A DNA stretch of 64,000 nt from Zestomonas insulae (lineage in GTDB: Bacteria; Pseudomonadota; Gammaproteobacteria; Pseudomonadales; Pseudomonadaceae), in assembly GCF_016901015.1 (NCBI RefSeq), contig NZ_JAFEUP010000003.1, positions 744,001 to 808,000 of the forward strand, given 5' to 3'. The stretch's first letter is position 1; the number at the start of each line of letters is the position of its first letter. Under the pieces are notes generated by a model, which was given only the letters and a program-made list of their open reading frames with translations, had not been told where the DNA came from and made no database searches. Made by a program: the position numbers and the translations under genes. Of the stretch, positions 1 to 8,568 are shown piece by piece.

Positions 1-299
1 CGCGGGTGGGTGACCGAGAAGCGGAAGCGGTCGCCGACATTCAGTTCGATGCGCTTGCCGGCGAACTTGGCGATGCGGATCTTCGGCCCCTGCAGGTCGC
101 CGAGCAGGGCGACGTGGCGGCCGTGCTTGGCGGCCAGTTCGCGGACCAGCCGTGCGCGGGCTTTGTGCTCTTCGGGCGAGCCGTGCGAGAAGTTCAGGCG
201 GGCGACGTCGAGGCCGGCGAGGATCAGCTGTTCGAGGACTTCGGGCGAGTTGCTGGATGGGCCGAGGGTGGCGACGATCTTGGTACGGCGGAAGGTCAT
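1..299 (-). CDS. pykA: Pyruvate kinase, N-terminal part (cut by window edge)
   Basis: Pyruvate kinase converts phosphoenolpyruvate and ADP to pyruvate and ATP, the last step of glycolysis, in the cytoplasm. Only about the first 99 residues are present. The protein opens with [16 protein letters not shown] and contains [11 protein letters not shown] and [14 protein letters not shown], the substrate- and metal-binding N-terminal signature of the family. The ATG at 299 is preceded by TGGAG at ribosome-binding distance. The C-terminal part lies beyond the left edge. The symbol pykA rather than pykF is inferred from synteny, since sbcB, mvaT and purU follow further right as they do near pykA in P. 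aeruginosa. Confidence 0.92.
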   Translation of the reverse strand, partial: MTFRRTKIVATLGPSSNSPEVLEQLILAGLDVARLNFSHGSPEEHKARARLVRELAAKHGRHVALLGDLQGPKIRIAKFAGKRIELNVGDRFRFSVTHP

Positions 300-399
300 G
301 CGGGGAACTCCAGGTTAGAGCAGACCCCGAGGCTACACCCGGTTTCCCCTGTAGTCATGCGTGCGGCGAACTACCTTTGCGCGCACCCGCTCAAGGCGC

Positions 400-1200
400 T
401 CAACGGTTCTGGTTGAGCGCCTGGTCGAGGTGCCGCGCGGCCTTGTCGGCCAGCTCGCCGTCGGGGTACTCGGCGAGCAGGCGGCGCAGGTAACCGATGG
501 CCTTGTCGCGGTCGGCCTGCGGGTTGTTCGCCGCCAGGTACATCAGCGCCAGCTGGTACAGCGCCTTCTGCTTGATGTCGGGCTGCACACCGCGGTCGTT
601 GACCGCCAGCAGGTAGAGTTCCTCGGCTTCTGGCACCCGGCTCTTGAGCACCGCGCGGCGCGACAGCAGGGTCATGTCCGGATCGAAGCTGGCCTGGGTC
701 AGGTCGAGGTTCTGGTTCGGCTGCCAGTTGGCGAGCAGCTCGCGGGCGGTCTTCTGCACCGGCTCCTGGGCGCGCTGGCGGATCAGCTCGATGCGCACGG
801 CGCTGCGCTCGGCGGCGCGGCTCTGCGGGAACTCGTTGCGCACCTGGTAGAAGTAGTTGAGCGCGCGGGTGTCGTCGCGCTGGTCGTTGTAGCGGCTCAT
901 GTAGATCAGGCCGATCTGGTACAGCGAGATGGCGCGTACCTCTTCGCTCAGCTGGCGGTCGCGGTAGCCGGTCAGGTACAGCTCCTCGGCCGGGGCGCTC
1001 TTGGCGTCGCGGATGGCCTGCGCGCTGTAGGTGAACAGGTCGCCTTCCTCCTCGATCGCCGCAGTCATGCGGTTGGTCTTCAGCACCTTGTTCTCCACCG
1101 CTTCCTGGGCGGAGATCTGCGCGACGAACAGCGGGGTGGTGGGGGAGCAGGCGGCCAGCAGCAGGCATCCGGTCAGTAACAGCGGGCGGGCGAGCGGCAT
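400..1200 (-). CDS. Outer-membrane-type lipoprotein with TPR-like repeats
   Basis: A 266-residue predicted lipoprotein. The N-terminus is a type II signal peptide with the lipobox LLAAC, so Cys18 would be lipidated and the rest periplasmic. Two tetratricopeptide-like stretches are visible: around residues 90-130 (ISLYQIGLIYMSRYND, ALNYFYQVRNEFP) and 205-262 (KALYQLALMYLAANNPQ, AIGYLRRLLAEYP). These resemble BamD/CpoB helical repeats and suggest a protein-protein interaction role in the envelope. No specific function can be assigned. It is transcribed in the same direction as pykA, 100 bp upstream of it, and divergently from the NMO-family gene. The 279-bp region between the divergent genes shows no further gene. 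Confidence 0.8.
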   Translation of the reverse strand: MPLARPLLLTGCLLLAACSPTTPLFVAQISAQEAVENKVLKTNRMTAAIEEEGDLFTYSAQAIRDAKSAPAEELYLTGYRDRQLSEEVRAISLYQIGLIYMSRYNDQRDDTRALNYFYQVRNEFPQSRAAERSAVRIELIRQRAQEPVQKTARELLANWQPNQNLDLTQASFDPDMTLLSRRAVLKSRVPEAEELYLLAVNDRGVQPDIKQKALYQLALMYLAANNPQADRDKAIGYLRRLLAEYPDGELADKAARHLDQALNQNR

Positions 1201-1479
1201 GAGGTCTCCAGGCGGATGGGCTGCCGTGCCAGTCTAGTCAGGCGCTCCCGGCGCGGCCAAGGCGGCCGGCGCAGTTCCAATCGGAGGTTATGGGTGACTG
1301 GTGCGTCGAGCGTGCAGTGGTGGGCGCATACCGGTCGGGGCAGTTGCACCTGGCCTGCGCTCAGGGCTGGTGAGCTGGCCTTCCGGCGCGGTATATATGC
1401 CGTCCCTCGACCACCGGCTCGCGCCTCGGACTGGGTCCGGACCGGCCGTGCTTTCCGTGCAGAAATTATGGAGTTGTAC

Positions 1480-2436
1480 ATGTCTAGACTGCCCGCCCCG
1501 CTGGATCGCCTGCCCTTTCCGGTGATCGGTTCGCCGCTGTTCATCATCAGCAACCCGAAACTGGTCATCGAGCAATGCAAGGCCGGGGTGGTCGGCTCGA
1601 TGCCGGCGCTCAACGCCCGTCCCGCCTCGCTGCTGGAAGACTGGCTGGCCGAGATCACCGAGACCCTCGACGCCTACAACCGCGCCAACCCCGACCAGCC
1701 GGCCGCGCCGTTCGCGATCAACCAGATCGTGCACAAGAGCAACGACCGCCTGGAGCACGACATGGAGCTCTGCGCGAAGTACCGGGTGCCGATCATCATC
1801 ACCTCGCTGGGCGCCCGCGAAGACATCTACGCGGCGGCGCATGCCTACGGCGGCGTGGTGCTGCATGACGTGATCAACAACGCGTTCGCCCGCAAGGCCA
1901 TCGAGAAAGGTGCCGATGGCCTGATCGCCGTGGCCAGCGGGGCCGGCGGGCATGCCGGGGTGAAGAGCCCGTTCGCGCTGATCCAGGAATTGCGCCAGTG
2001 GTTCGATGGCCCGCTGGCCCTGTCCGGCTCCATCGCCACCGGCGGCGCGGTGCTCGCCGCCCAGGCCATGGGCGCCGACTTCGCCTACATCGGCTCGGCG
2101 TTCATCGCCAGCGAAGAAGCCAATGCCCAGGAGGGCTACAAGCAGAGCATCGTCGACTGCACCTCCGACGACATCGTCTACAGCAACCTGTTCACCGGCG
2201 TGCACGGCAACTACCTGAAACCGTCGATCAAGGCTGCCGGCCTGGACCCGGACAACCTCGCCGAGAGCGACCCGAGCGCGATGAACTTCGGCGGCGACGC
2301 CAAGAAGGCCTGGAAGGACATCTGGGGCTGCGGCCAGGGCATCGGCTCGATCACCAAGGTGCAGAAAGCCGCCGAGTACGTGGCCCAGCTCAAGCGTGAG
2401 TACGCCGACGCCAAGGCGCGCTTGATTGCGGTCTGA
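1480..2436 (+). CDS. NMO/2-nitropropane dioxygenase family FMN-dependent oxidoreductase
   Basis: A 318-residue TIM-barrel flavoprotein of the nitronate monooxygenase / enoyl-ACP reductase II superfamily. Visible signatures are FPVIGSPLFIISN at the N-terminus, VASGAGGHAG in the middle and ALSGSIATGGAVLAAQAMGADFAYIGSAF, the FMN phosphate-binding and barrel strands. Members oxidise alkyl nitronates or reduce quinones with NAD(P)H, and the exact substrate cannot be told from sequence. The start at 1480 is chosen because GGAG lies 6 bases upstream; an in-frame ATG at 1468 lacks a ribosome-binding site. It stands alone, divergent from a lipoprotein and convergent with a regulator. Confidence 0.85.
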   Translation: MSRLPAPLDRLPFPVIGSPLFIISNPKLVIEQCKAGVVGSMPALNARPASLLEDWLAEITETLDAYNRANPDQPAAPFAINQIVHKSNDRLEHDMELCAKYRVPIIITSLGAREDIYAAAHAYGGVVLHDVINNAFARKAIEKGADGLIAVASGAGGHAGVKSPFALIQELRQWFDGPLALSGSIATGGAVLAAQAMGADFAYIGSAFIASEEANAQEGYKQSIVDCTSDDIVYSNLFTGVHGNYLKPSIKAAGLDPDNLAESDPSAMNFGGDAKKAWKDIWGCGQGIGSITKVQKAAEYVAQLKREYADAKARLIAV

Positions 2437-2547
2437 GCGGACTGCGGCTGGGCAAGGGATTGCCGCACTTGCGTTTTGGTTTGAGGACGGGCTGAGTCAC
2501 CTGTGCGCATGCGCCACACGGGATACAGATCAGGCAATGCCGCGCCG

Positions 2548-4152
2548 CTAGAGCGCCTGCAGCAGGCGCAGTCGCAAGCGCGCGGTGTTACCGTCCCAGC
2601 TCAGCTCGCCGCCCATCAGCGCGGCGAGCTGAGTGGCCAGCGCTAAGGACACCGAATGTCCGACCGGCGCGGGGCAGGGTTGCAGCTGCAGGTGCCAGTC
2701 AGCCTCACCGTGGGTGAGATGAGTTAGCTGACCTTGCAGCACTGGGACCCGCTCTCCCGTGCAGTGCTCCAGCAGCGCCGTGAGCAGCTGGCGATAACGC
2801 CGCACATCGATGCGCACCGCCGCGACGCCAGGTAACTCGTAGTGAGCAGCGCTGATGCCAGTGGCTATCTCCTCGGTGAGGCGGCTCAGATCGGCGCGCT
2901 GCGGCTCCAGTACCACATCGCCACGCTCCAGGCGCACCAGATCGAGCAAGGCCTCGAGCAGACGCTCCAATCGCCCCACCAGCTCCTGCGCAGCTGGCTC
3001 GCCCGTGCTCGGCAGCAGCTGCTGCAGTTGGCGCAGCTGGGTCAGCAGTTCCTGCCCGGCGGCCTGCAGAAATTGCTCGCGCAGGCGTCTGCGCTGCTCG
3101 CCGCGCACCTTGGCCTGGGCAAGCTCGGCGATCTCACGTTGCTGTTCGGTGATATCCACCACCGTGCAGAGCATGCCGGCCAGCGCGCCACCCTCGTTCT
3201 GCCAGGGCACCCCCGAGTGACGCAGGCACTGCTGCATGCCACCGCGCTGAATGATCACCTCGCAGCTATAGGGGCCGCCGCTCGCCACCGCCTGCCGGTA
3301 GAGCTCGCTGTAACGCTTGACGTCCTCGGGTGCCAGATTGACCAGCTCGGCTACCCGTCGGCCCAGCAGGGCCTCACGCTCGACCCCGTGCAGCGCGAGA
3401 AACTGCTGGTTGCAGGCCAGCAGTCGACCCTCCAGGTCACGCAGGCACGCCGGAATCGGCAGGGTGTCGAACAGCGTGTAGAAGCGTTCGCGCCCCTCCG
3501 CTTCCCCGGCGGTTTCCGGTAGGCGGCCGAGCAGGCCATTGCGCCAGGCCAGCTCCAGCAGCTCGGCCAGCGAGGCAACATTGAGCTTGTGCAGCAGACG
3601 CGTCTTGTAGGTGCTTACGGTGCGGTCGTTGAGCGCGAGTTCCTTGGCAATCTTCGCGTTGCTCACGCCATTGGCCAGGTAGCGCAGTACCGTCAGTTCG
3701 CGTGGCGACAGGCTGCGCAGCTGGCTGGCTTCGTCGCGCATCAGCTCGCCGGGCGCGACTGTTCCCAGTGCCTGCGCGGGGAAGTAGCTGGCGCCCTGCA
3801 GCACGCTGCGTACCGCGGCGCGCAAGGTGGCCGGGTCTTGCTGCTTGCCGACAAAACCAGTGGCGCCGGCCTGCAAACTGAGCGCGGCGTGGTGCTGGCT
3901 GACCTGGCTGCTGAACACCAGAACCGGCAGCGAATTGCCTCGCTGACGCAGGCGCTGGATCACCTCCAGGCCACCCAGGCGGGGCAGCACCAGGTCGAGT
4001 ACCAGCAACTCCACGGGCAGGCGTTGGACCAGCTGCAAGGCTTCGACACCGTCGGCGCACTCGCCGACCACGCGATGGCCGTCCTCCTCGAGCAGGACCC
4101 GCAGGGCATGGCGAGTCAGCGGTTGCTCGTCGACCAGCAGCACGTGCGCCAT
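2548..4152 (-). CDS. Response regulator fused to LuxR HTH, PAS and a degenerate histidine-kinase module
   Basis: A 534-residue cytoplasmic regulator with unusual order. Residues 1-120 form a receiver domain with acidic pocket D8/E9, phospho-acceptor D53 (VLDLVLP), S81 and K103. Residues 148-205 form a NarL/FixJ-type LuxR helix-turn-helix (LSPRELTVLRYLANGVSNAKIAKEL). Residues 223-340 form a PAS domain (FYTLFDTLPIPACLRDLEGRLLACN). The rest resembles a HisKA/HATPase unit, but the H-box histidine is Gln367 (FLQAAGQELL), and N-box and DxGxG motifs are not recognisable. Only the last piece (LATQLAALMGGEL) still resembles an ATPase domain. It is probably not a kinase; the C-terminal half may sense a ligand or partner and tune the DNA-binding half. 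No cognate kinase gene is adjacent. Confidence 0.85.
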   Translation of the reverse strand: MAHVLLVDEQPLTRHALRVLLEEDGHRVVGECADGVEALQLVQRLPVELLVLDLVLPRLGGLEVIQRLRQRGNSLPVLVFSSQVSQHHAALSLQAGATGFVGKQQDPATLRAAVRSVLQGASYFPAQALGTVAPGELMRDEASQLRSLSPRELTVLRYLANGVSNAKIAKELALNDRTVSTYKTRLLHKLNVASLAELLELAWRNGLLGRLPETAGEAEGRERFYTLFDTLPIPACLRDLEGRLLACNQQFLALHGVEREALLGRRVAELVNLAPEDVKRYSELYRQAVASGGPYSCEVIIQRGGMQQCLRHSGVPWQNEGGALAGMLCTVVDITEQQREIAELAQAKVRGEQRRRLREQFLQAAGQELLTQLRQLQQLLPSTGEPAAQELVGRLERLLEALLDLVRLERGDVVLEPQRADLSRLTEEIATGISAAHYELPGVAAVRIDVRRYRQLLTALLEHCTGERVPVLQGQLTHLTHGEADWHLQLQPCPAPVGHSVSLALATQLAALMGGELSWDGNTARLRLRLLQAL

Positions 4153-4289
4153 GTGCCTGGCTCCTAAACTTCAACCAGCAACAGCTTAGCAATCGCCGCC
4201 ACCCGCGCTCAGACGTTCCGGGCAGCGCGCCTTGTGGCCTTGTGCCAATCAACCGTGATTGGGCCGCACGCCCCGCGACCACTGCATCG

Positions 4290-4634
4290 TAGCGCCGGGA
4301 AACATTCGCCGAGCAAGGCCGATGACGCTCGCGGCTAACCGCTTCGACGTGATCCTCGACACCATCCCCAGCAAGCACAACGTCAACCGCTACCTGATGC
4401 TGCTGGGCCCGTAATGGCAAGCTGGTGCTGGTCGGTGCGCTGGAACCGCTGGAGCCGATCCACGGCGGCCTGGCGCAGACCCAGGAACTGCTGGAGTTCT
4501 GCGCCGAGCACCAGGTGCTGCCGAACTGCGAGATGATCCGCATGCAGGACATCAACGCCGCCTTCGAGCGCATGGAAAAGAACGACGTGAAGTACCGTTT
4601 CGTCATCGACATGGCGTCGTTGGCAGCGTCCTGA
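4290..4634 (+). pseudogene. Remnant of a zinc-type alcohol dehydrogenase (YahK/CAD family)
   Basis: Translation gives SPSKADDA in one frame, then ANRFDVILDTIPSKHNVN in a second frame up to a TAA at 4412-4414, then NGKLVLVGALEPLEPIHGG to DVKYRFVIDMASL in a third, read through to 4634. These segments match consecutive parts of the C-terminal half of YahK-like NADP-dependent alcohol dehydrogenases from memory of the family. The N-terminal catalytic domain is absent, at least two frame changes are present, and about 15 residues normally found between EPIHGG and the AETQELL-like helix are missing. A single extra base near 4412 explains the last frame change. It is a decayed fragment and should encode no active enzyme. 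Confidence 0.75.
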
Positions 4635-4824
4635 GCGGCGCAGGCGCGACGACCGCCTTAAAGGATTGAGGCGTCGTGCCGACATGGGGAGAGTGGCTGC
4701 CCGTGCGCCCATTGTCGCTGGTAACGCTGCAATGGCGCAGCTGGCGGCAGTTTCACTACCCTAAAGTCGTTGATCAAACATGAACCTAAACTCCAGGCTA
4801 ACGGTTGGCAGAGGGCCGAAACAC

Positions 4825-5199
4825 ATGCGTAACCTGCTGATCATCGCCCTGGCCCTGAGTGCCGTGGGTTGCACCCGCTGGTCGATGGACCATCACCTGG
4901 ACCAGGCCTATCGCGAATACAGTCGTGGCAACTGCGAGCGGGTGATGCTCGAGCTGTCCCAGGTTGAGCGCAAGAGCCGCTCGCGGCGCTACGTGCAGCC
5001 GGAAGTGTCGCTGCTGCGCGGGCAGTGCCTGGAACGCCAGAGTCTGTTCGTCGACGCGGCGCAGACCTACCAGTTCATCATTGCCCAGTACCCGAGCAGC
5101 GAGTACGCCTACCGGGCCAAGGCGCGCCTGGACACCTTGCGGCAGCTCGGCAAGCTGAGCAGCGCCACGCCGGCCAAGCCGCTGCCCGCGCCGCTCTGA
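4825..5199 (+). CDS. Small TPR-like lipoprotein
   Basis: A 124-residue predicted lipoprotein starting MRNLLIIALALSAVGCTRW; the lipobox AVGC ends the signal peptide at Cys16. The mature part contains two helix pairs (LDQAYREYSRGNCERVMLELSQVE and DAAQTYQFIIAQYPSSEYAYRAKARLDTL) that resemble BamD/YbgF-type tetratricopeptide repeats, so it probably binds other envelope proteins. The ATG at 4825 is preferred over an upstream in-frame ATG at 4780 because only the former places the signal peptide at the N-terminus. It is followed by a DUF4124 and a PilZ gene on the same strand. Confidence 0.78.
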   Translation: MRNLLIIALALSAVGCTRWSMDHHLDQAYREYSRGNCERVMLELSQVERKSRSRRYVQPEVSLLRGQCLERQSLFVDAAQTYQFIIAQYPSSEYAYRAKARLDTLRQLGKLSSATPAKPLPAPL

Positions 5200-5283
5200 C
5201 GGCAATCTCGACCGCCGGTCGTGGCCCTGTTGAGTGGCCGGCGGCCGACGCTAAGCTGGTGCCAGACTTCAGGGAGGAGCGTC

Positions 5284-5715
5284 ATGCATCGAGTGTGTTG
5301 CGCCGTATGGCTGTGCGTCGCGTTGTCCGGCGCACAGGCGGCGGAGATCTACCGTTGGACGGATGCCAGCGGCCAAGTGCATTTCAGTGCGAAACCGCAG
5401 GCCGGGGCCAAGCAGGTCGAGGTCAAGCCGCAGGTGGTCGAGCGCGATGCGGCGACCCGCGAGCGTGAGGCCAAGGCAGATCGCTTCTACGAGGCGCGGC
5501 GGCAGGAGCAGCAGAGCGCCTCGGCGCAACAAGCCGAGCGCCAGGAGAAACGCTCGCAGGAGTGCGGCGTCTTGCGTGAGCGCTTGAGTCAGGTGTCGCG
5601 CGGCGGCCGCTACTACCACGTCGATGACCGTGGGCAGCAGGTGTATTACAGCGACGAGCAGATCGAAACCGCCCGTCGTCAGCTGATCGAGCGTATCGAG
5701 CAGCAGTGCAGTTAG
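5284..5715 (+). CDS. DUF4124 domain-containing secreted protein
   Basis: A 143-residue protein with a cleavable signal peptide (MHRVCCAVWLCVALSGAQA) followed by a DUF4124 domain (IYRWTDASGQVHFSAKP, residues about 22-38), a small beta-rich module common in proteobacterial periplasmic proteins of unknown function. The middle is a charged, Glu/Gln/Arg-rich probable coiled coil (residues 60-100). The C-terminus (RYYHVDDRGQQVYYSDEQI) looks like a degenerate second copy of the same strand pattern. The start is supported by AGGGAGGAG just upstream. Function unknown. Confidence 0.8.
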   Translation: MHRVCCAVWLCVALSGAQAAEIYRWTDASGQVHFSAKPQAGAKQVEVKPQVVERDAATREREAKADRFYEARRQEQQSASAQQAERQEKRSQECGVLRERLSQVSRGGRYYHVDDRGQQVYYSDEQIETARRQLIERIEQQCS

Positions 5716-5788
5716 GGCTGGCCGTGGGCGGGTCACGGCGGCATACTCTTCCGTGACATAGCGATTTGCCAGCACGTGGTCGACCATC

Positions 5789-6154
5789 ATGCAGACGCAG
5801 CGCCGAATCCGCAGTATCGAACGCCACCAGTTGCCGTATTACCTGAAGGTGTTCAACCGCATTACCGACAAGCCCATGGGCTCGATCGGCAATGTTTCCC
5901 TTGATGGGCTGATGCTGATCAGCCAGCTACCGATGTTGGTCGGCGCCCGTTTCGACCTGCGTCTGAAGATTCCCGCCCAGGACGGCATGCGCTTCATCGA
6001 CTTCTCCGCGACTTGCCAATGGTGTCGCGAGGACGTCACTCCCGGTGGCTATGACTCAGGCTTCAGCCTGGTGGCGCCGCCTGCCGAGTACGTCGAGATG
6101 GTCGAGGCGCTGCGCTACTACTTCAGCTTCCACAGCTTGGCCGCGTCGGCCTAA
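5789..6154 (+). CDS. PilZ domain protein, probable c-di-GMP effector
   Basis: A 121-residue single-domain PilZ protein. The two c-di-GMP binding motifs are present: R8xxxR12 (RSIER) and N35xSxxG40 (NVSLDG), with Asn in place of the more common Asp. The beta-barrel continues as ARFDLRLKIP, FIDFSATCQWCREDV and YDSGFSLV. Such proteins bind cyclic di-GMP in the cytoplasm and pass the signal to a partner by contact. The partner is unknown and no diguanylate cyclase is adjacent. It converges with the DUF58 gene. Confidence 0.88.
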   Translation: MQTQRRIRSIERHQLPYYLKVFNRITDKPMGSIGNVSLDGLMLISQLPMLVGARFDLRLKIPAQDGMRFIDFSATCQWCREDVTPGGYDSGFSLVAPPAEYVEMVEALRYYFSFHSLAASA

Positions 6155-6199
6155 AGCCCGCTCGCGCGCGGCGCTGCCCGGCGCCACGCCGCATCGGGG

Positions 6200-7531
6200 T
6201 CAGAGTACCCCGGCCTTTTTCCAGGCCAGATAGCGGCCCACCAGTTCCGGCCCCAGTTCGCCCGGCCGCGCGTCGAGCACCGGCAAATCATGAGCGGCCA
6301 GCCGTTCGTGCAGGTCGCCGCGCGCATTGAGGTAATCCACCGTGCCGCAGTAGGCCAGGGCGTCCTCGTAGCTCTGCACCGGCGTCTGGCGCAGGCGGTC
6401 GAGCACCTCCTCGCGCAGGCTGGCGATCAACACGCGATGCCGGCGGCCGAGGCGCTTCATGGCACCGAGCAGCTCTTCATCGTCGTCGTCGCGCAGGTTG
6501 GTCAGCACCACCACCAGGGCGCGGCGCTGCTGGCGAGCGAGCACGTTATCGACGGCGGCGCCGAAGTCGGCCGGCCGCTGGGTAACGGCGAGGTCGTACA
6601 CACCATTGAGCAGCACGCTGAGCTGGGCATGGCCCTTGTTCGGCGGCAGGAAGCGCGGCTGGTCGCCGGCGAAGGTCGCCAGGCCGACCGCATCGCCCTG
6701 GCGCAGTGCCACATAGCTGAGCAGCAGGCAGGCGTTCAGCGCGTGGTCGAAGTGGGCGAGATCGCCATCCTGGCTGCGCATGCGCCGGCCGCAATCAACT
6801 AGAAAGAGAATCTGCTGGTCGCGCTCGTCCTGGTACTCGCGGGCAATCGGCGTGCGCTTGCGCGCGGTGGCCTTCCAGTCGATCTGCCGCAGCGAGTCGC
6901 CTTCGCGAAACTCGCGCAGCTGATGGAACTCCTGACCGAGGCCGCGGCGCTGGCGCTGGCGCACGCCGAGCTGGCTGAGCCAGTGGTCGACCGCCATCAG
7001 CTGGGCGCCGTACAGCCGAGCGAAGTCGGGGTAGACGCGGGTTTCACCGGGCAGCTCCAGCAGGCGTCGGCCCTGCCACAGGCGCAGCGGGCTGGGCAGC
7101 TGCACCTCGCAGCGCGGCACCTGGAAGTGGCCACGGCGCAGCGGGCGCAGACGATAGCGGTACTGACTGACCTGGCCGAGCTGTAGCGCGACCCGCTGCG
7201 GCAGGTGCTCGAATTCCATACCCGCCGGCACGTGATCGAACAGCTCCAGCCAGGGCGTGCGGCTCAGCTGGTGGTGGACATCCAGTTGCACCTCGCTCCA
7301 GCGGCCCAGCGACAGGTTGCCCGGCAGCTGACGCTCAAGGCGTGGCGACGGCAGCTGGCGCAGGCCGAGCGCGTCGATTGCGGCGAGCAGCATCAGGCTG
7401 AGCAGGGCGATCCACCACAGGCGAGTCAGCAACGACGGCGGGGCATGGCCGAGCGCCGTCAGCGCCCCGAGCAGCACGGCGACGGCGAGCAGGCCGGCGA
7501 GCAGCGCCAGCAGCGTGCGGGATGGCTTCAT
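6200..7531 (-). CDS. DUF58 protein (von Willebrand A-like), MoxR partner
   Basis: A 443-residue protein with two N-terminal transmembrane segments (about residues 7-27 and 37-56). The DUF58 core (LREFREGDSLRQIDWKATARKR, about residues 205-230) leads into a vWA-like fold (ILFLVDCGRRMRS). The metal-binding MIDAS DxSxS is degenerate (DCGRR). DUF58 proteins are commonly encoded beside MoxR ATPases and are thought to act with them in assembling or activating envelope complexes. Its ATG overlaps the MoxR stop codon in an ATGA arrangement, so translation is probably coupled. It is the last gene of the six-gene operon. Confidence 0.88.
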   Translation of the reverse strand: MKPSRTLLALLAGLLAVAVLLGALTALGHAPPSLLTRLWWIALLSLMLLAAIDALGLRQLPSPRLERQLPGNLSLGRWSEVQLDVHHQLSRTPWLELFDHVPAGMEFEHLPQRVALQLGQVSQYRYRLRPLRRGHFQVPRCEVQLPSPLRLWQGRRLLELPGETRVYPDFARLYGAQLMAVDHWLSQLGVRQRQRRGLGQEFHQLREFREGDSLRQIDWKATARKRTPIAREYQDERDQQILFLVDCGRRMRSQDGDLAHFDHALNACLLLSYVALRQGDAVGLATFAGDQPRFLPPNKGHAQLSVLLNGVYDLAVTQRPADFGAAVDNVLARQQRRALVVVLTNLRDDDDEELLGAMKRLGRRHRVLIASLREEVLDRLRQTPVQSYEDALAYCGTVDYLNARGDLHERLAAHDLPVLDARPGELGPELVGRYLAWKKAGVL

Positions 7532-8568
7532 AGACGCGGCGCGGCGACCTGGTCGAGCAGTTGCAGGAGCACTTGATCGACCGACAGGCCTTCAATCTCC
7601 AGTTCCGGAGACAGGCGCACGCGGTGGCGCAACACCGCCAGGGCGCAGTGCTTGATGTCGTCCGGCAGGACGAAGTCGCCGCCGCGCAGCAGCGCGCGGG
7701 CACGCCCGCCGCGCACCAGGGCGATGGAGGCACGCGGCCCGGCGCCGAGCAACAGCCCCGGCCAGTTGCGCGTGGCGCGCGCCAGGCGCACGGCATAGTC
7801 GAGCACCTGGTCGTCGATCGGCAGATCGCTGGCGATCTTCTGCAGGGCGAGCACGTCCTTGGCCTGCAGCAGCGGGCGCAGCGGGGTGACTTCGAGCATG
7901 TCGGCACGCGCCGAGCGGGTCACCTGGCGGACCATCTGTACTTCCTCGTCGGCCTGCGGGTAGTCCATGCGCAGCTTGAGCATGAAGCGGTCCAGCTCGG
8001 CCTCGGGCAGCGGGTAGGTGCCTTCCTGCTCGATCGGGTTCTGCGTTGCCAGCACCATGAACGGTTGCGGCACGGCCAGGGCGCGACCCTCCAGGGTCAC
8101 CTGGCGCTCCTGCATGACTTCCAGCAGCGCCGCCTGGGTCTTCGCCGGGGCGCGGTTGATTTCGTCGGCGAGCAGCAGGTTGGTGAACACCGGACCCTTG
8201 CGCAGCTTGAACTGTTCGCTCTGCAGGTCGTACACGGCATGGCCGGTGACGTCGCTGGGCATCAGGTCGGGGGTGAACTGGATGCGCGCGAACTCGCCGC
8301 TGAAGCAGCGCGCCAGGGCGCGCACCAGCAGGGTCTTGCCGAGGCCGGGAACGCCCTCGACCAGCACGTGGCCGCCGGCGATCAGCGCGGTGAGCACGTC
8401 GTCAATCACCGCGCTCTGGCCGATCAGCGCCTTCTGCAGGTCGCTGCGCAACGCCTGGGCCAACTGGCTGGCGCGCTGGCGCTGGGCCGCGGGGTTGGCG
8501 GGGGCCGGCGCCGGACCGCCGGCGCTGTCCGGCATTTCAGCCGGGGATTCGGGGAATTGCTCGCTCAT
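7528..8568 (-). CDS. MoxR-family AAA+ ATPase
   Basis: A 346-residue AAA+ chaperone-like ATPase. After a Pro/Ala-rich tail of about 30 residues it shows Walker A (GVPGLGKT, about residues 73-80), the MoxR-typical stretch RIQFTPDLMPSDVTG, Walker B (LLADEINRAP), sensor 1 (VLATQNPIEQEGTYPLPEAELDRF) and a C-terminal lid (PDDIKHCALAVLRHRV). MoxR ATPases use ATP to mature or insert metal cofactors or partner proteins, usually with vWA-domain partners such as the adjacent DUF58 product. It overlaps both neighbours by 4 bp. Confidence 0.93.
   Translation of the reverse strand: MSEQFPESPAEMPDSAGGPAPAPANPAAQRQRASQLAQALRSDLQKALIGQSAVIDDVLTALIAGGHVLVEGVPGLGKTLLVRALARCFSGEFARIQFTPDLMPSDVTGHAVYDLQSEQFKLRKGPVFTNLLLADEINRAPAKTQAALLEVMQERQVTLEGRALAVPQPFMVLATQNPIEQEGTYPLPEAELDRFMLKLRMDYPQADEEVQMVRQVTRSARADMLEVTPLRPLLQAKDVLALQKIASDLPIDDQVLDYAVRLARATRNWPGLLLGAGPRASIALVRGGRARALLRGGDFVLPDDIKHCALAVLRHRVRLSPELEIEGLSVDQVLLQLLDQVAAPRL

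Noticed and set aside
371..1179. Long open frames on both strands over the TPR lipoprotein gene
   Set aside because: They are high-GC shadow frames; only the minus-strand frame 400-1200 gives a signal peptide, lipobox and repeat pattern.
4425..4634. Short open frame as an independent small protein
   Set aside because: Its sequence is the C-terminal end of an alcohol dehydrogenase and continues a broken frame upstream, so it is treated as part of a pseudogene.
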